Assembly: GCA_002307095.1 (NCBI GenBank)
Contig: DBTO01000252.1
Location: 1-23,114, forward strand
Length of the DNA: 23,114 bases
Direction: 5' to 3'
DNA from: Sulfurospirillum sp. UBA1314
Lineage (GTDB): Bacteria; Campylobacterota; Campylobacteria; Campylobacterales; Sulfurospirillaceae
In this document: piece by piece, positions 1 to 7,411 of the stretch
How positions within the stretch are numbered: position 1 is the first letter of the stretch
Layout of the letters: each line of letters begins with the position of its first letter
Notes under the pieces: generated by a model
Database searches by the model: none
Told to the model about the DNA's origin: nothing
What the model saw: only the letters and a program-made list of their open reading frames with translations
Program-made: the position numbers and the translations under genes

Positions 1-802
1 ATAGGGTGTCTTTTCTCTCTACAATGTCAAATGGTAATTTCAACAAAATTCCATCAATGCCAGCACCTTTTAACGTATTGGTCTGACCTAAAAGATACGC
101 ATAGTAGTTGTTGTATTCGGCAATCGTTCCACTGTTCCAGTTAAACCATGATGAATCAATCTGCTTATTGATACGTGAATAAAATGGGAGCATCGTCTCA
201 CCGCTACTTTTAACGTCGATACTTTTAACAATACGGAAGTTGTGACAATCGACGAAAAATCCTTTGTTCTCAATGCCAAAGAAAATGATAGAAGCAGCAT
301 TTTGGTAGCACGCTTGTCTGAAAATCTCTTTATCTGGATTTGGGCGATAAATCTTGGCTAAATATGCGGCAACGATGTCAGGATGAATCCATGTAATCGT
401 GTTAAAACTTTTCGTTACTTCATTGTAAACGTTTTGGTTTGGTGCAATGATGAGTGCGCGGTCATAAAGATAGTTAATGGTCACTTCATCGCCAACAGCA
501 GGTTTAACACCGGTATCAGGAAAAGCACCTTGAGCGAGCATCTCAAATTTTGCAACGTTTAAAACAGCTTTTGTACCATCTTTACTGATAACATCAACAC
601 GTGAAATAATCGTTGCATGGGTTGCGTCAAATTTGTGGCTGACAACACCGCTCGCGCCAACGACGAATTCGGGTGAATCAGTAATCACGATTCGGTTTTC
701 ATTTGATTCTAAAACAGATGTTTTGAACTCTTTAAAAAACGATTGGGCTTCTGCAAATGAGCCAAACAAAAACAGACACATAACCAAAAATAGCTTGTTC
801 AA
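1..802 (-). CDS. PgbA-like exported protein, N-terminal part (runs off the window)
   Basis: I read this reading frame by hand. It is open from a TTG codon at 802 to the left edge with no stop (about 267 codons). The TTG is preceded by AAGGAG (809-814) at a 6-nt spacing, which decides the start; the first in-frame ATG is codon 8. The N-terminus is a short signal peptide (MNKLFLVMCLFLFGSFAEA). Downstream segments such as FVVGASGVVSHKF, VTINYLYDRALIIAPN and WIHPDIVAAYLAKIY look like the plasminogen-binding protein PgbA N-terminal domain of Helicobacter and Campylobacter, which I recognise from memory. That domain is common in free-living Campylobacterota, so plasminogen binding should not be assumed. 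A periplasmic or surface role is an inference from the signal peptide. The C-terminal part lies outside the window, so full length and function cannot be judged. Confidence 0.72.
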   Translation of the reverse strand, partial: MNKLFLVMCLFLFGSFAEAQSFFKEFKTSVLESNENRIVITDSPEFVVGASGVVSHKFDATHATIISRVDVISKDGTKAVLNVAKFEMLAQGAFPDTGVKPAVGDEVTINYLYDRALIIAPNQNVYNEVTKSFNTITWIHPDIVAAYLAKIYRPNPDKEIFRQACYQNAASIIFFGIENKGFFVDCHNFRIVKSIDVKSSGETMLPFYSRINKQIDSSWFNWNSGTIAEYNNYYAYLLGQTNTLKGAGIDGILLKLPFDIVERKDTL

Positions 803-852
803 CGGGAACTCCTTGAAGGGTGCATAACAGCCCTTTTATTTTTATGAGAGAG

Positions 853-858
853 ATTATA
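853..858 (-). promoter_or_regulatory. -10 box of the PgbA-like gene
   Basis: On the minus strand this reads TATAAT, about 50 nt upstream of the TTG start. No good -35 box is seen, but the upstream stretch (869-890) is rich in A/T runs, as is common for sigma70 promoters in Campylobacterota. Confidence 0.5.
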
Positions 859-958
859 CTATAACTGTTTTAAAAAAACTTCTTTTTTGGAAGCAAAGCG
901 TTTTAGGCGTTTTGTAAGATTTGTTCAGATAAAATCGAAAAAGAACTAGGGGGTGCAA

Positions 959-2134
959 ATGGCAAAAATTATCGTAGTATTATCTCTTTTTTTATCGTTT
1001 TCCACTGCCGCTTATATGGAAGAGTTAAAGTGGCCCAAAGGTGAAACGTTTCTGACATTTTTAGATAAAAATCATCTCCCCTCATCGATCTATTATTCAT
1101 TGGATAAAGAAGAACAAGAGTTAGCAGCTGAAATTGTTGCAGGCGTAAAGTATCAGGTGCTTAAAAGTGAAGACAATCAGCTTGAGCAAGTTTTAATTCC
1201 TATTGGTGAAGAGCTTCAAATGCATCTTAAGAAAAAAGATGACAAGTTTGTGATGGAAATAACACCTATTGTACTCCAACAAGAGAGTCGCTCTTTAGCC
1301 ATAGAAATTCACAGTTCCCCTTTTGTTGATATTCTCAATGCGACCAATAGTTATGCCTTAGCCAATGAGTTTGCGCAGACTTTTCGTGGCGAAGTGAACC
1401 TTAGAAACCTTCAAAAAGGCGATAAACTCGTTCTTTTATATCAACAGAAACGACGTCTTGGAAAACTGTTTGGCTCAATCAAAATTGACGTTTCAATGGT
1501 CGAAACAGCCAAAAAGAAAAACTACATCTATTTTTACAAAGAGAACTATTATGACCCTAAAGGTCAAGAACTCGACAGTTTTTTGCTCTCAAGTCCTGTT
1601 AATTACACCCGTATCTCCTCTCCGTTTACGCAAATGCGCTGGCACCCGATTTTACTCAAATATCGAGCGCATTTAGGTATTGATTATGCGGCGAGTGTTG
1701 GTACACCCGTTAAAGCTGCAGGCAATGGTAAGGTCGCTTTTGTGGGTGAAAGAGGAGGATATGGTAATACCGTTGAGATCACCCATGACAGTAGTTTTAA
1801 AACGCTTTACGGACATTTGAACGGCTTTGCCAAAGGTCTGCGTGGTGGGCAAAGTGTGAAGCAAGGTCAAGTGATTGCTTATGTGGGCAATACAGGTCTT
1901 AGCAGTGGACCGCATCTGCATTTTGGTTTGTACCGTAACAATGTTGCGATCAATCCTGCGAGTGTCGTTAAAATCGCAAAAAGTGCGCTGGGTGGAAATG
2001 AACTTAAAGCCTTTATAGATTATACTAGCGAACTAAGAAAAAAAGTTGACAGTGCTTTAGAAAACAGCGATACAATTCCTTACAAGGAAGAGAATTTTAA
2101 CCTTGCTTATCCTTTTGAGCCAAAGCAAAGTTAG
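959..2134 (+). CDS. csd3: M23-family peptidoglycan endopeptidase, Csd3/Pgp3-like
   Basis: A 391-aa exported zinc metallopeptidase that would trim peptide cross-links or side chains of murein in the periplasm. The ATG at 959 follows AGGGGG (948-953) at 5 nt; the GTG two codons earlier overlaps that ribosome site and is unlikely. Residues 1-18 form a signal peptide or anchor. The C-terminal LytM domain (about 235-340) has HLGID (zinc ligands H238 and D242), YGHL (H286) and GPHLHFGLY (H319, H321). The domain is complete and should be active. The N-terminal 200 residues resemble the inhibitory domains of H. pylori Csd3 (about 400 aa) and C. jejuni Pgp3, enzymes that help set helical cell shape. 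The gene symbol is assigned by domain layout and length, not by a search. It is followed by corA 78 nt downstream, with one TTTACATGTAAA palindrome in that gap. Confidence 0.8.
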   Translation: MAKIIVVLSLFLSFSTAAYMEELKWPKGETFLTFLDKNHLPSSIYYSLDKEEQELAAEIVAGVKYQVLKSEDNQLEQVLIPIGEELQMHLKKKDDKFVMEITPIVLQQESRSLAIEIHSSPFVDILNATNSYALANEFAQTFRGEVNLRNLQKGDKLVLLYQQKRRLGKLFGSIKIDVSMVETAKKKNYIYFYKENYYDPKGQELDSFLLSSPVNYTRISSPFTQMRWHPILLKYRAHLGIDYAASVGTPVKAAGNGKVAFVGERGGYGNTVEITHDSSFKTLYGHLNGFAKGLRGGQSVKQGQVIAYVGNTGLSSGPHLHFGLYRNNVAINPASVVKIAKSALGGNELKAFIDYTSELRKKVDSALENSDTIPYKEENFNLAYPFEPKQS

Positions 2135-2136
2135 TC

Positions 2137-2148
2137 TTTACATGTAAA
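2137..2148. repeat. TTTACATGTAAA palindrome, copy 1
   Basis: Perfect 12-bp palindrome 2 nt behind the stop codon of the M23 peptidase gene, followed at once by a CAAAATG-AAAC-CATTTTG hairpin (2149-2166). Confidence 0.9.
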
Positions 2149-2212
2149 CAAAATGAAACCATTTTGCGCTAGAATAAAATTTGTGTAAAAATGATCAAAA
2201 AAGAGTCAGCCT

Positions 2213-3175
2213 ATGATACGATGTTTTTTTAAAAATAGTAACAAATTAGAAGTCATTACCGATCTGAGCGAGTTTGATCATGATGAAGACAAAAAGAGTA
2301 AAGTCGTTTGGCTTGATATGCTGCTTCCAACAAGCGAAGAGATCGTCTTTGTGGAAAAAACCTTTGGTATAGACTTTCCTACCAAACAAGAAAGTGAGGA
2401 GATCGAGATATCTTCACGTTATTGGGAAGAGGACAAAAAGATTGAAATCAACAGTTTCTTCTTGATCTCTGAGGATGAAAACGCGCACAATGAGACCGTT
2501 TCGTTTATTCTCCAAGGCAATCTTCTTATCTCTATTCGCTATAAAGAGCTCAAAACTTTTGAAGAATTTAGTAAGCGTTTTTACTATGCTCCTCGTGAAT
2601 TTAAAAACGGTTATTACATCTTTTCTCAGCTTATTGACATCAGAATTGACGCCGATGCCGACGTTATTGAAAAACTCTCAAAAGACATCACGCGCCTACG
2701 CAAACACGTCTTTACCGACTACACCAACGATGATGCTGAGATGTTGGAGAAGATCTCCTCGTTTGAAGATTTGAACATGAATATTCGCGAAAACCTTATG
2801 GATAAACAGCGCATCCTCACTTCATTTATCAAATCTAACAAATACGATGACAGCTCTTTGCGTGCCGATATTGTCATCATGCTTAAAGATATTAAGTCGT
2901 TGATTGATTACACCGAGTTTAACTTTGAAAGGCTCGATTACTTGCAAAATATCTTCCTCGGTGTTTTGAACATTGAGCAAAATAAGGTCATCAAAATCTT
3001 TACGATCATGAACGTGATCTTTTTGCCACCGACGTTGATTGCGAGTATTTATGGGATGAACTTTGAAGTCTTGCCTGAGCTTCATTGGGACTATGGGTAC
3101 GCCTTTTCGCTTGTCTTGATGGTACTTTCCGCGGTCACGCCGATCTTGTACTTCAAGAAAAAAGGATGGATTTAG
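2213..3175 (+). CDS. corA: CorA-type magnesium/divalent cation channel
   Basis: A 320-aa protein of the CorA family, a homopentameric inner-membrane channel for Mg2+ (also Co2+ and Ni2+). The large N-terminal part (1-255) is cytoplasmic and rich in acidic and helical segments. Two transmembrane helices follow at about 262-280 and 295-313. The diagnostic YGMNFEVLPE sequence, with the GMN selectivity motif at 281-283, sits just after the first helix. The C-terminus ends with a basic KKKGWI tail, as is usual in the family. Length matches normal CorA. The gene is followed after 3 nt by the NUDIX gene, so the two are very probably co-transcribed. Mg2+ specificity is the usual family role; other divalent metals cannot be excluded from sequence. 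Confidence 0.9.
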   Translation: MIRCFFKNSNKLEVITDLSEFDHDEDKKSKVVWLDMLLPTSEEIVFVEKTFGIDFPTKQESEEIEISSRYWEEDKKIEINSFFLISEDENAHNETVSFILQGNLLISIRYKELKTFEEFSKRFYYAPREFKNGYYIFSQLIDIRIDADADVIEKLSKDITRLRKHVFTDYTNDDAEMLEKISSFEDLNMNIRENLMDKQRILTSFIKSNKYDDSSLRADIVIMLKDIKSLIDYTEFNFERLDYLQNIFLGVLNIEQNKVIKIFTIMNVIFLPPTLIASIYGMNFEVLPELHWDYGYAFSLVLMVLSAVTPILYFKKKGWI

Positions 3176-3178
3176 GCG

Positions 3179-3748
3179 ATGAAACATACGATTGAGGTGC
3201 TTAGGGTTGAGGAGTGCGTACATTCAGACTACATCAAGCCCAAAAGTATGTTTTATCTGCACAACAACGTTGAAAAGCGCTGGGACATCGTCGATACGCA
3301 CAATAGCGTTGCGATTTTACTGTACCACAAGGATTTGGATTCGTTCGTTTTCGTGAAGCAGTTTCGCCCTTCCATCTACGTGAAAAACAAAGACGGTTTT
3401 ACCTATGAGTTATGTGCGGGCATCGTCGATAAAGACAAAAGCCTCATTGAAATTGCGCAAGAAGAGATCATCGAAGAGACAGGGTATGATGTACCGCTTG
3501 AAAAACTTGAAAAAATCTCTTCATTTTATACCGCAGTTGGCTTTGCAGGTGGTCGTCAAACGCTTTATTATGCTGTGCTTGATGATAGCATGAAAGTCAA
3601 TGAGGGCGGTGGCATTGAAAATGAGAACATCGAAGTGATTTACCTTAAGCGTGAAGAGACCGTTGAATTTATGTTTGATGAGAGCATCGCAACCACATCA
3701 GGCTTGATGTTCGCGCTGATGTGGTACTTTAAAACCTTCGAAAAATAG
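3179..3748 (+). CDS. NUDIX hydrolase, NUDT14-like (nucleoside diphosphate sugar hydrolase)
   Basis: A 189-aa cytoplasmic NUDIX hydrolase, likely cleaving a nucleoside diphosphate linked to a sugar, such as UDP-glucose or ADP-ribose. The NUDIX box lies at 81-103. It keeps the metal-binding glutamates (EEIIEETGY) but departs from the classic G-x5-E-x7-RE pattern: the first Glu is K87 and the Arg is E95. The preceding ELCAGIVD is very like the ELCAG(L/I)VD of the NUDT14 UDP-glucose diphosphatase branch, whose box is also atypical, so the changes probably mark a subfamily and not loss of function. The start ATG lies 3 nt behind the corA stop. Substrate is an inference from subfamily likeness. The stop codon is followed directly by a TTTACATGTAA palindrome. 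Confidence 0.8.
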   Translation: MKHTIEVLRVEECVHSDYIKPKSMFYLHNNVEKRWDIVDTHNSVAILLYHKDLDSFVFVKQFRPSIYVKNKDGFTYELCAGIVDKDKSLIEIAQEEIIEETGYDVPLEKLEKISSFYTAVGFAGGRQTLYYAVLDDSMKVNEGGGIENENIEVIYLKREETVEFMFDESIATTSGLMFALMWYFKTFEK

Positions 3749-3760
3749 TTTACATGTAAC
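3749..3760. repeat. TTTACATGTAAA palindrome, copy 2 (last base differs)
   Basis: TTTACATGTAAC begins at the base after the NUDIX stop codon; the perfect 10-bp core is 3750-3759. It lies in the 14-nt gap between two convergent genes. Confidence 0.88.
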
Positions 3761-3762
3761 GC

Positions 3763-4188
3763 TTAGTTCGCGCCTACTAAAATGCTTGAAGCTTTGATGA
3801 TGGCATAAACGGTGTCGCCTTTTGCAAGAGAAAGTTCTTTTTTCGCATCTTCGGTTACGATAGCAGTGACATTCAAACCACCAGCCGTAGCGATAATCAC
3901 CTCACAATTCACAGCACCATCTTTGATCTCAGAAATAGTCCCTTTGATTTTATTGCGGGCACTGACCGCTAAGGCGATGTCTGCTTTTGCAAGAAGAACA
4001 CTTTGCGCTTTAAAAATACACACAGCCTCAGAACCCACTTTTAAACCCAGTGATACAACCGCACTGTTGGTGATGACCGAAACGATTTGATCGCCACCTG
4101 CCGTTGCAACAATAACTTCACTGTTGACAGGACCATTTTTGATCTCAGAGACTTTACCAACGATTTGATTTCTTGCACTTATTTTCAT
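3763..4188 (-). CDS. mop: Molbindin, two Mop/TOBE domains (molybdate/tungstate binding)
   Basis: A 141-aa cytoplasmic molybdate- or tungstate-binding protein made of two tandem Mop domains (about 2-67 and 72-138). Each opens with an SARN(Q/K)I segment and contains VNxEVI(V/I)ATAGG. Duplicated Mop domains are the normal molbindin form and are thought to assemble into oligomers that store or buffer oxyanions. The ATG at 4188 has AAGGA upstream; an in-frame start 12 codons earlier lacks that support and would begin inside the leader. The promoter at 4245-4274 overlaps inverted repeats, which suggests control by Mo or W supply. It faces the NUDIX gene tail to tail and lies downstream of a 65-aa membrane protein on the same strand. 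Confidence 0.88.
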   Translation of the reverse strand: MKISARNQIVGKVSEIKNGPVNSEVIVATAGGDQIVSVITNSAVVSLGLKVGSEAVCIFKAQSVLLAKADIALAVSARNKIKGTISEIKDGAVNCEVIIATAGGLNVTAIVTEDAKKELSLAKGDTVYAIIKASSILVGAN

Positions 4189-4244
4189 AACACACTTCCT
4201 TATGCTTGATGCATCAAAGCTCACTCTCTTTGAATGTTAATAAA

Positions 4245-4284
4245 ATTATGTCACATAGTGTTATGTAATGTCAATGGATAACGA
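4245..4284 (-). promoter_or_regulatory. mop promoter with operator-like inverted repeats
   Basis: On the minus strand there is TTGACA (4274-4269), an 18-nt spacer and CATAAT (4250-4245). The spacer holds the inverted repeat ACATA-GTGT-TATGT (4253-4266). Overlapping the -35 box on the plus strand is TGTTATGTA (4259-4267), followed after 7 nt by TGGATAACGA (4275-4284). That layout approximates the CGTTATRTA-N6-TAYATAACG form of ModE sites. The promoter is clear from sequence; the identity of the regulator is an inference. Confidence 0.6.
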
Positions 4285-4287
4285 AGG

Positions 4288-4485
4288 CTAAAGTGAAGAA
4301 CTCTCTTGGGAATGGGTATCTTGAGCCTGCATACGGTGTTTTTGAGCGATTTTATCAAACGAGATATACGAAGCAAAGCACTTAAATGTCAGGTAATACA
4401 ACGACCCAACAACCACAATAATGCCCATCGTCACAAGAAAACTCGAAAAAACAGCCGATAAAAAGATAGAGTAAACCTCACTCAT
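4288..4485 (-). CDS. Small single-span membrane protein, unknown function
   Basis: A 65-aa protein I cannot assign to a family. The start at 4485 is fixed by an excellent GAGGAGG ribosome site with 6-nt spacing; a longer form beginning five codons upstream would run through that site. A hydrophobic stretch covers roughly residues 6-35 (one long or two short helices), followed by a polar, Gln/Ser-rich tail (QAQDTHSQESSS). It lies 99 nt upstream of the molbindin gene on the same strand, and its own upstream region holds a strong ModE-like inverted repeat. A role in molybdenum or tungsten handling is therefore plausible, but this is guilt by association only. It follows the ABC ATPase gene by about 100 nt and could also receive read-through from that operon. 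Confidence 0.6.
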   Translation of the reverse strand: MSEVYSIFLSAVFSSFLVTMGIIVVVGSLYYLTFKCFASYISFDKIAQKHRMQAQDTHSQESSSL

Positions 4486-4516
4486 CGTAAACCTCCTCAA
4501 AGAATTAAGGAGAGTA

Positions 4517-4546
4517 TATCGTAGTATTTATTAATACATAACGATA
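4517..4546. promoter_or_regulatory. ModE-like inverted repeat upstream of the 65-aa gene
   Basis: Outer arms TATCGT (4517-4522) and ACGATA (4541-4546) enclose inner arms GTATT (4524-4528) and AATAC (4533-4537). The right half, TACATAACG (4535-4543), is identical to the right half of the E. coli modA operator as I remember it. The left half, CGTAGTATT (4520-4528), agrees less well. Total span and spacing (24 bp from CG to CG) also match. It lies 32-61 bp upstream of the start codon. Confidence 0.55.
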
Positions 4547-4588
4547 GAGTGGTTTATTTTTCATCAAACTAAAAAAGTAGCTACAATA

Positions 4589-5344
4589 TCACTTCTTGAA
4601 CACGGGCACAAAACTCTCCACCGTTTCATTCTCAAATTCAAAGATCACATGCTTAAGCGGTACACCGTAAAGTGCCAAAAGATTGGCTTCATTTAGCACT
4701 TCTTGGCTTTTTCCATATGCAAAAGAGGCTTCATCTATCATTAGTAGCGCGTTATCGGACACGGCAAGGGCATGGTGCGGATGGTGTGTGGTAAAGACGA
4801 TGGTTAAGCCGTCTTCTTTGGAGAGTCGGTGTATCCATGAAAGCACTAAAGCTTGATTTTTCATATCGAGTGCGGAGGTTGGTTCGTCCAAAACGAGTAT
4901 GTCCGCTTCGGCTACGAGTGCGCGCGTGATGATGACAAGCTGCCGTTGACCACCTGAGAGTTCATCAAACGAGTGATGTGCTAAATGTGCCAAGCCAAAA
5001 CGTTCCAGTGATGCTAAAGCGATGGTACGATCTTTGGCACTTGGTTGTGAAAAAAGCCCGATTTTTGAAGCGCGACCCATCAATACCATATCTAAAACAG
5101 TGTAGGCAAACGTGACCGAAAAGAGTTGTGGCACAAATGCTATTTTTCCATGTACTTCAAGTGAGCCCTCACTAGGTTTATGGAGTTTTAAAAGGGCTTT
5201 GAGAAGTGTTGTTTTCCCTCTGCCGTTTGGCCCTAATATAGCAAAGACACTGCCTTTTTCTATCATTGCGTTACAGTGTCGAAAAACCCACGTTTCGTGT
5301 GTGTACGTAAAACCCAAATTTTCAAAGCATATGGCGTTATTCAT
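4589..5344 (-). CDS. ABC transporter ATPase, FecE/FepC type (iron-metallophore uptake)
   Basis: A 251-aa cytoplasmic ATPase that would drive import of an iron chelate, haem or corrinoid through the neighbouring FecCD-type permease. It has Walker A GPNGRGKT (38-45), Q-loop Gln73, signature LSGGQRQ (129-135), Walker B ILVLDEP (149-155) and the switch histidine in TTHHPHH. Arg replaces the more common Ser or Cys in the P-loop (N-G-R-G-K), a conservative change seen in other ABC proteins. The ATG at 5344 has GGATGGAG upstream and overlaps the permease gene by 8 nt, which points to translational coupling. An upstream in-frame ATG at 5386 lies inside the permease gene without a ribosome site. It is the last gene of the minus-strand uptake locus. 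Confidence 0.88.
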   Translation of the reverse strand: MNNAICFENLGFTYTHETWVFRHCNAMIEKGSVFAILGPNGRGKTTLLKALLKLHKPSEGSLEVHGKIAFVPQLFSVTFAYTVLDMVLMGRASKIGLFSQPSAKDRTIALASLERFGLAHLAHHSFDELSGGQRQLVIITRALVAEADILVLDEPTSALDMKNQALVLSWIHRLSKEDGLTIVFTTHHPHHALAVSDNALLMIDEASFAYGKSQEVLNEANLLALYGVPLKHVIFEFENETVESFVPVFKK

Positions 5345-6353
5345 GGCTCCATCCTTTGCCTTGCATTTTCCAAAATACGACCGCAAAGATAGGTGTTCCG
5401 ATGAGTGCCGTGATCAGTCCTATGGGGATTTCTTGCGGTGTAAGGGTACGTGCAAGTGTATCCATCATGAGCAGATAAATACCTCCCATCAAAGCGGAAA
5501 CGGGTAAAAGTTTTGTGTGTTCCGCCCCTGTGAGCATGCGTGCGAAATGGGGAATGACCAGTCCTACCCAGCCGACACCGCCACTGACGGAAACTTGCGC
5601 TGCGACGATGAGCGAGACAAGGGCGACGATGCTCCAACGCAAAAAATGCACATTAATGCCAAGCGATGTAGCGTCGCTTTCACCCAAAGAGAGTAGGTTG
5701 ATGCGCCAACGAAGAGCGATGAGAAGCCCCCCTGCACAAAGCATGACAAGACTCATGATCGAGACTTTTTCATAGGTTGCTTCGGCAAAACTGCCCATCA
5801 ACCAGTAGATAATGCCAGGAAGTTTTGTCTGTGGGTCGGCAAAGTATTGCGCTACGCCCATTAACGCTCCAAAAAATGAACTGATGATGACACCTGAGAG
5901 TACGATGCCTAGTATGCTTGCTTTGCCAGAAAACTTTGCTAGTACAAAAGCGACAACCAGCGCCGATGCACCAAAGCCAAACGCCATAACGACAATGCCC
6001 CACGATGTCCACCCCAAAATGATGGCAAGTACCCCACCAAAGGAAGCTCCACTACTGACTCCGACCACTTCAGGCCCTACAAGTGGGTTGCGAAACACAC
6101 CTTGCATACAAGCTCCCGCAAGCGCCAATCCCATTCCTGAGAGCACAACAAGCAAAACGCGTGGAAGCCGTACGATCTCTACGATGACCCATGGCGCATC
6201 ACTGGAGAGATGTGAAGCGTTTGGTGGTGTGGTCACTACGATGGAAAGCACATCCCCGATAGGAATAGGATAACGCCCAATGGTGAGTGCCACAACGCTC
6301 AAGCAGAGTAAAACAAGGAGTAAAATAGGCATCGAATACGTTTTGAAAAACAT
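5337..6353 (-). CDS. FecCD/BtuC-type ABC permease for iron-metallophore uptake
   Basis: A 338-aa inner-membrane permease with about ten hydrophobic segments, of the FecCD/BtuC family that imports Fe3+-siderophores, haem or cobalamin. Family hallmarks are visible: LPRVLLVVLSGMGLALAGA, RNPLVGPEVVGVSSGA, GGVGWVGLVIPHFARML and the C-terminal EIPIGLITALIGTPIF. The start is uncertain. ATG at 6353 has AAAGG about 10 nt upstream, and the ten bases between are the TTTACATGTA palindrome. A TTG at 6377 is open in frame but has only weak ribosome-site support. It lies just behind the radical SAM gene (stop at 6380) and overlaps the ATPase gene by 8 nt, so these are one operon. Substrate is unknown. Confidence 0.87.
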   Translation of the reverse strand: MFFKTYSMPILLLVLLCLSVVALTIGRYPIPIGDVLSIVVTTPPNASHLSSDAPWVIVEIVRLPRVLLVVLSGMGLALAGACMQGVFRNPLVGPEVVGVSSGASFGGVLAIILGWTSWGIVVMAFGFGASALVVAFVLAKFSGKASILGIVLSGVIISSFFGALMGVAQYFADPQTKLPGIIYWLMGSFAEATYEKVSIMSLVMLCAGGLLIALRWRINLLSLGESDATSLGINVHFLRWSIVALVSLIVAAQVSVSGGVGWVGLVIPHFARMLTGAEHTKLLPVSALMGGIYLLMMDTLARTLTPQEIPIGLITALIGTPIFAVVFWKMQGKGWSHE

Positions 6354-6363
6354 TACATGTAAA
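6353..6363. repeat. TTTACATGTAAA palindrome, copy 3 (first base differs)
   Basis: The perfect 10-bp core TTACATGTAA (6353-6362) shares one base with the permease ATG and fills the gap back to the AAAGG ribosome site. Confidence 0.88.
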
Positions 6364-6379
6364 CCTTTAAAATTCAAAT

Positions 6380-7411
6380 TTACCGACCAAAATGAGTTAA
6401 TGCCCGTTCAAAACCTTGAAGAGGATGTTCTTTTAAATAGCGATCTAACCAGAGGCATTCCATATCCCAAAGGAACATATAAATTTTTTCACTGGTTTTA
6501 TCTGCATATTTTTCCGCAAGCTCTTCTTGACTAGGTACTATTGCATAGGCTTTTTGGGTACGATGGGTTAAGTCATCCAAAATCGCTTCGCAACTAATAG
6601 ATTCAATACGTTCAATATTCTCATCCGTCAATACTAAATGTACAGAATCTTCTTCATATTTGTGTCTTGTTATTCGAGCATATTCAGTCCACTCTTGCTC
6701 ACTTTTCCATTTTTCTTTATCGTTACGATAGATCGCTTTTATACGCTCTGGCTGATTCTCAAGCAAAGAGAGTGTGACGCGTTCATCCTCATAATGTCTC
6801 GCTAATCCACTGTAAAAGAAAGGATATGCACATCTTTCTTTGATAGGAATTTCAAGAGAATCTAACGTATCAAGAAGTGCTTCCATGTGATTGAGGCTTG
6901 AGCGTGTCAATAAGAGGCGTTGTACATTATCAAGACCAACACGAGAGGCTATTTTTTGAGCCTTTGTTAAAAATTCAAAATTGCCTTTTTTGTTATTCCA
7001 ATAATCATGTTGATCTTTGCATCCAAGGTAAGTTGCTGCAACAAATTCGCTCCCGATATGTTTTCTATCCTGAAACCACTGCTTTAACATCGCGTCTTCC
7101 ATATGGGGCATTCCTCCCAACAGTAAGATTTTAAGTTCCCAATCGCCCACTTTTTTATGCAGATCAAGCTCTTTTTGAAAATCTGTCAGTGAACAGTCGT
7201 ACGTATAACCATTCCAAAAATCAACGCGAAAGTCTTCTAAATGGTTGAGGTGCTTATATTCAATAAAGCGATTGACAATAGCCGTAAACCTATCCATGGT
7301 TATGTTTTTACTCGATTTTATGGTCGTCAGTTGGCAATACCTACAATGATAAGCACATCGGTTTATCCCTGACGTAATGTAGATACCTGTTGTTTTAAAA
7401 GGTCGTGACAT
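6380..7411 (-). CDS. Radical SAM enzyme embedded in an iron-uptake ABC operon
   Basis: A 343-aa protein with a radical SAM cluster motif near the N-terminus: GINRCAYHCRYCQL, with C19, C23 and C26 in the CxxxCxxC spacing that binds a 4Fe-4S cluster. LLLGGMP (96-102) may correspond to the GGEP SAM-binding region. No SPASM-type Cys-rich C-terminal domain is evident; the remaining cysteines are scattered (C73, and single ones in LGCKD, RCAYP, SCEAI and MECLW). The start has AGGAG at 5 nt. The gene overlaps the end of the binding-protein gene by 17 nt and ends next to the permease start, so it is translationally embedded in the ABC operon. I do not recognise the subfamily. A role in modifying, opening or degrading the imported chelate, haem or corrinoid without oxygen is an inference from context. 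Confidence 0.75.
   Translation of the reverse strand: MSRPFKTTGIYITSGINRCAYHCRYCQLTTIKSSKNITMDRFTAIVNRFIEYKHLNHLEDFRVDFWNGYTYDCSLTDFQKELDLHKKVGDWELKILLLGGMPHMEDAMLKQWFQDRKHIGSEFVAATYLGCKDQHDYWNNKKGNFEFLTKAQKIASRVGLDNVQRLLLTRSSLNHMEALLDTLDSLEIPIKERCAYPFFYSGLARHYEDERVTLSLLENQPERIKAIYRNDKEKWKSEQEWTEYARITRHKYEEDSVHLVLTDENIERIESISCEAILDDLTHRTQKAYAIVPSQEELAEKYADKTSEKIYMFLWDMECLWLDRYLKEHPLQGFERALTHFGR

Noticed and set aside
88..300. Minus-strand reading frame of 70 codons at the left edge
   Set aside because: It is out of frame with the 267-codon PgbA-like frame on the same strand, which has a signal peptide, a ribosome site and recognisable domain sequence.
633..827. Plus-strand reading frame of 64 codons
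   Set aside because: Antisense to the start of the PgbA-like gene and without a ribosome site; a shadow frame.
2149..2166. CAAAATG-AAAC-CATTTTG hairpin behind the M23 peptidase gene as terminator
   Set aside because: Perfect 7-bp stem, but AT-rich and without a following T-run; kept only as a remark.
4206..4217. TTGATGCATCAA palindrome in the mop leader as an FNR/CRP-type site
   Set aside because: The TTGAT and ATCAA half-sites are separated by 2 nt and not the 4 nt required by FNR/CRP, and the site lies downstream of the -10 box. A different repressor remains possible, but nothing supports a name.
4571..4584. GTAGCTAC followed by six T (minus strand) as terminator of the ABC operon
   Set aside because: An 8-bp palindrome without a loop can form at most a 2-3 bp stem; too weak to call a terminator.
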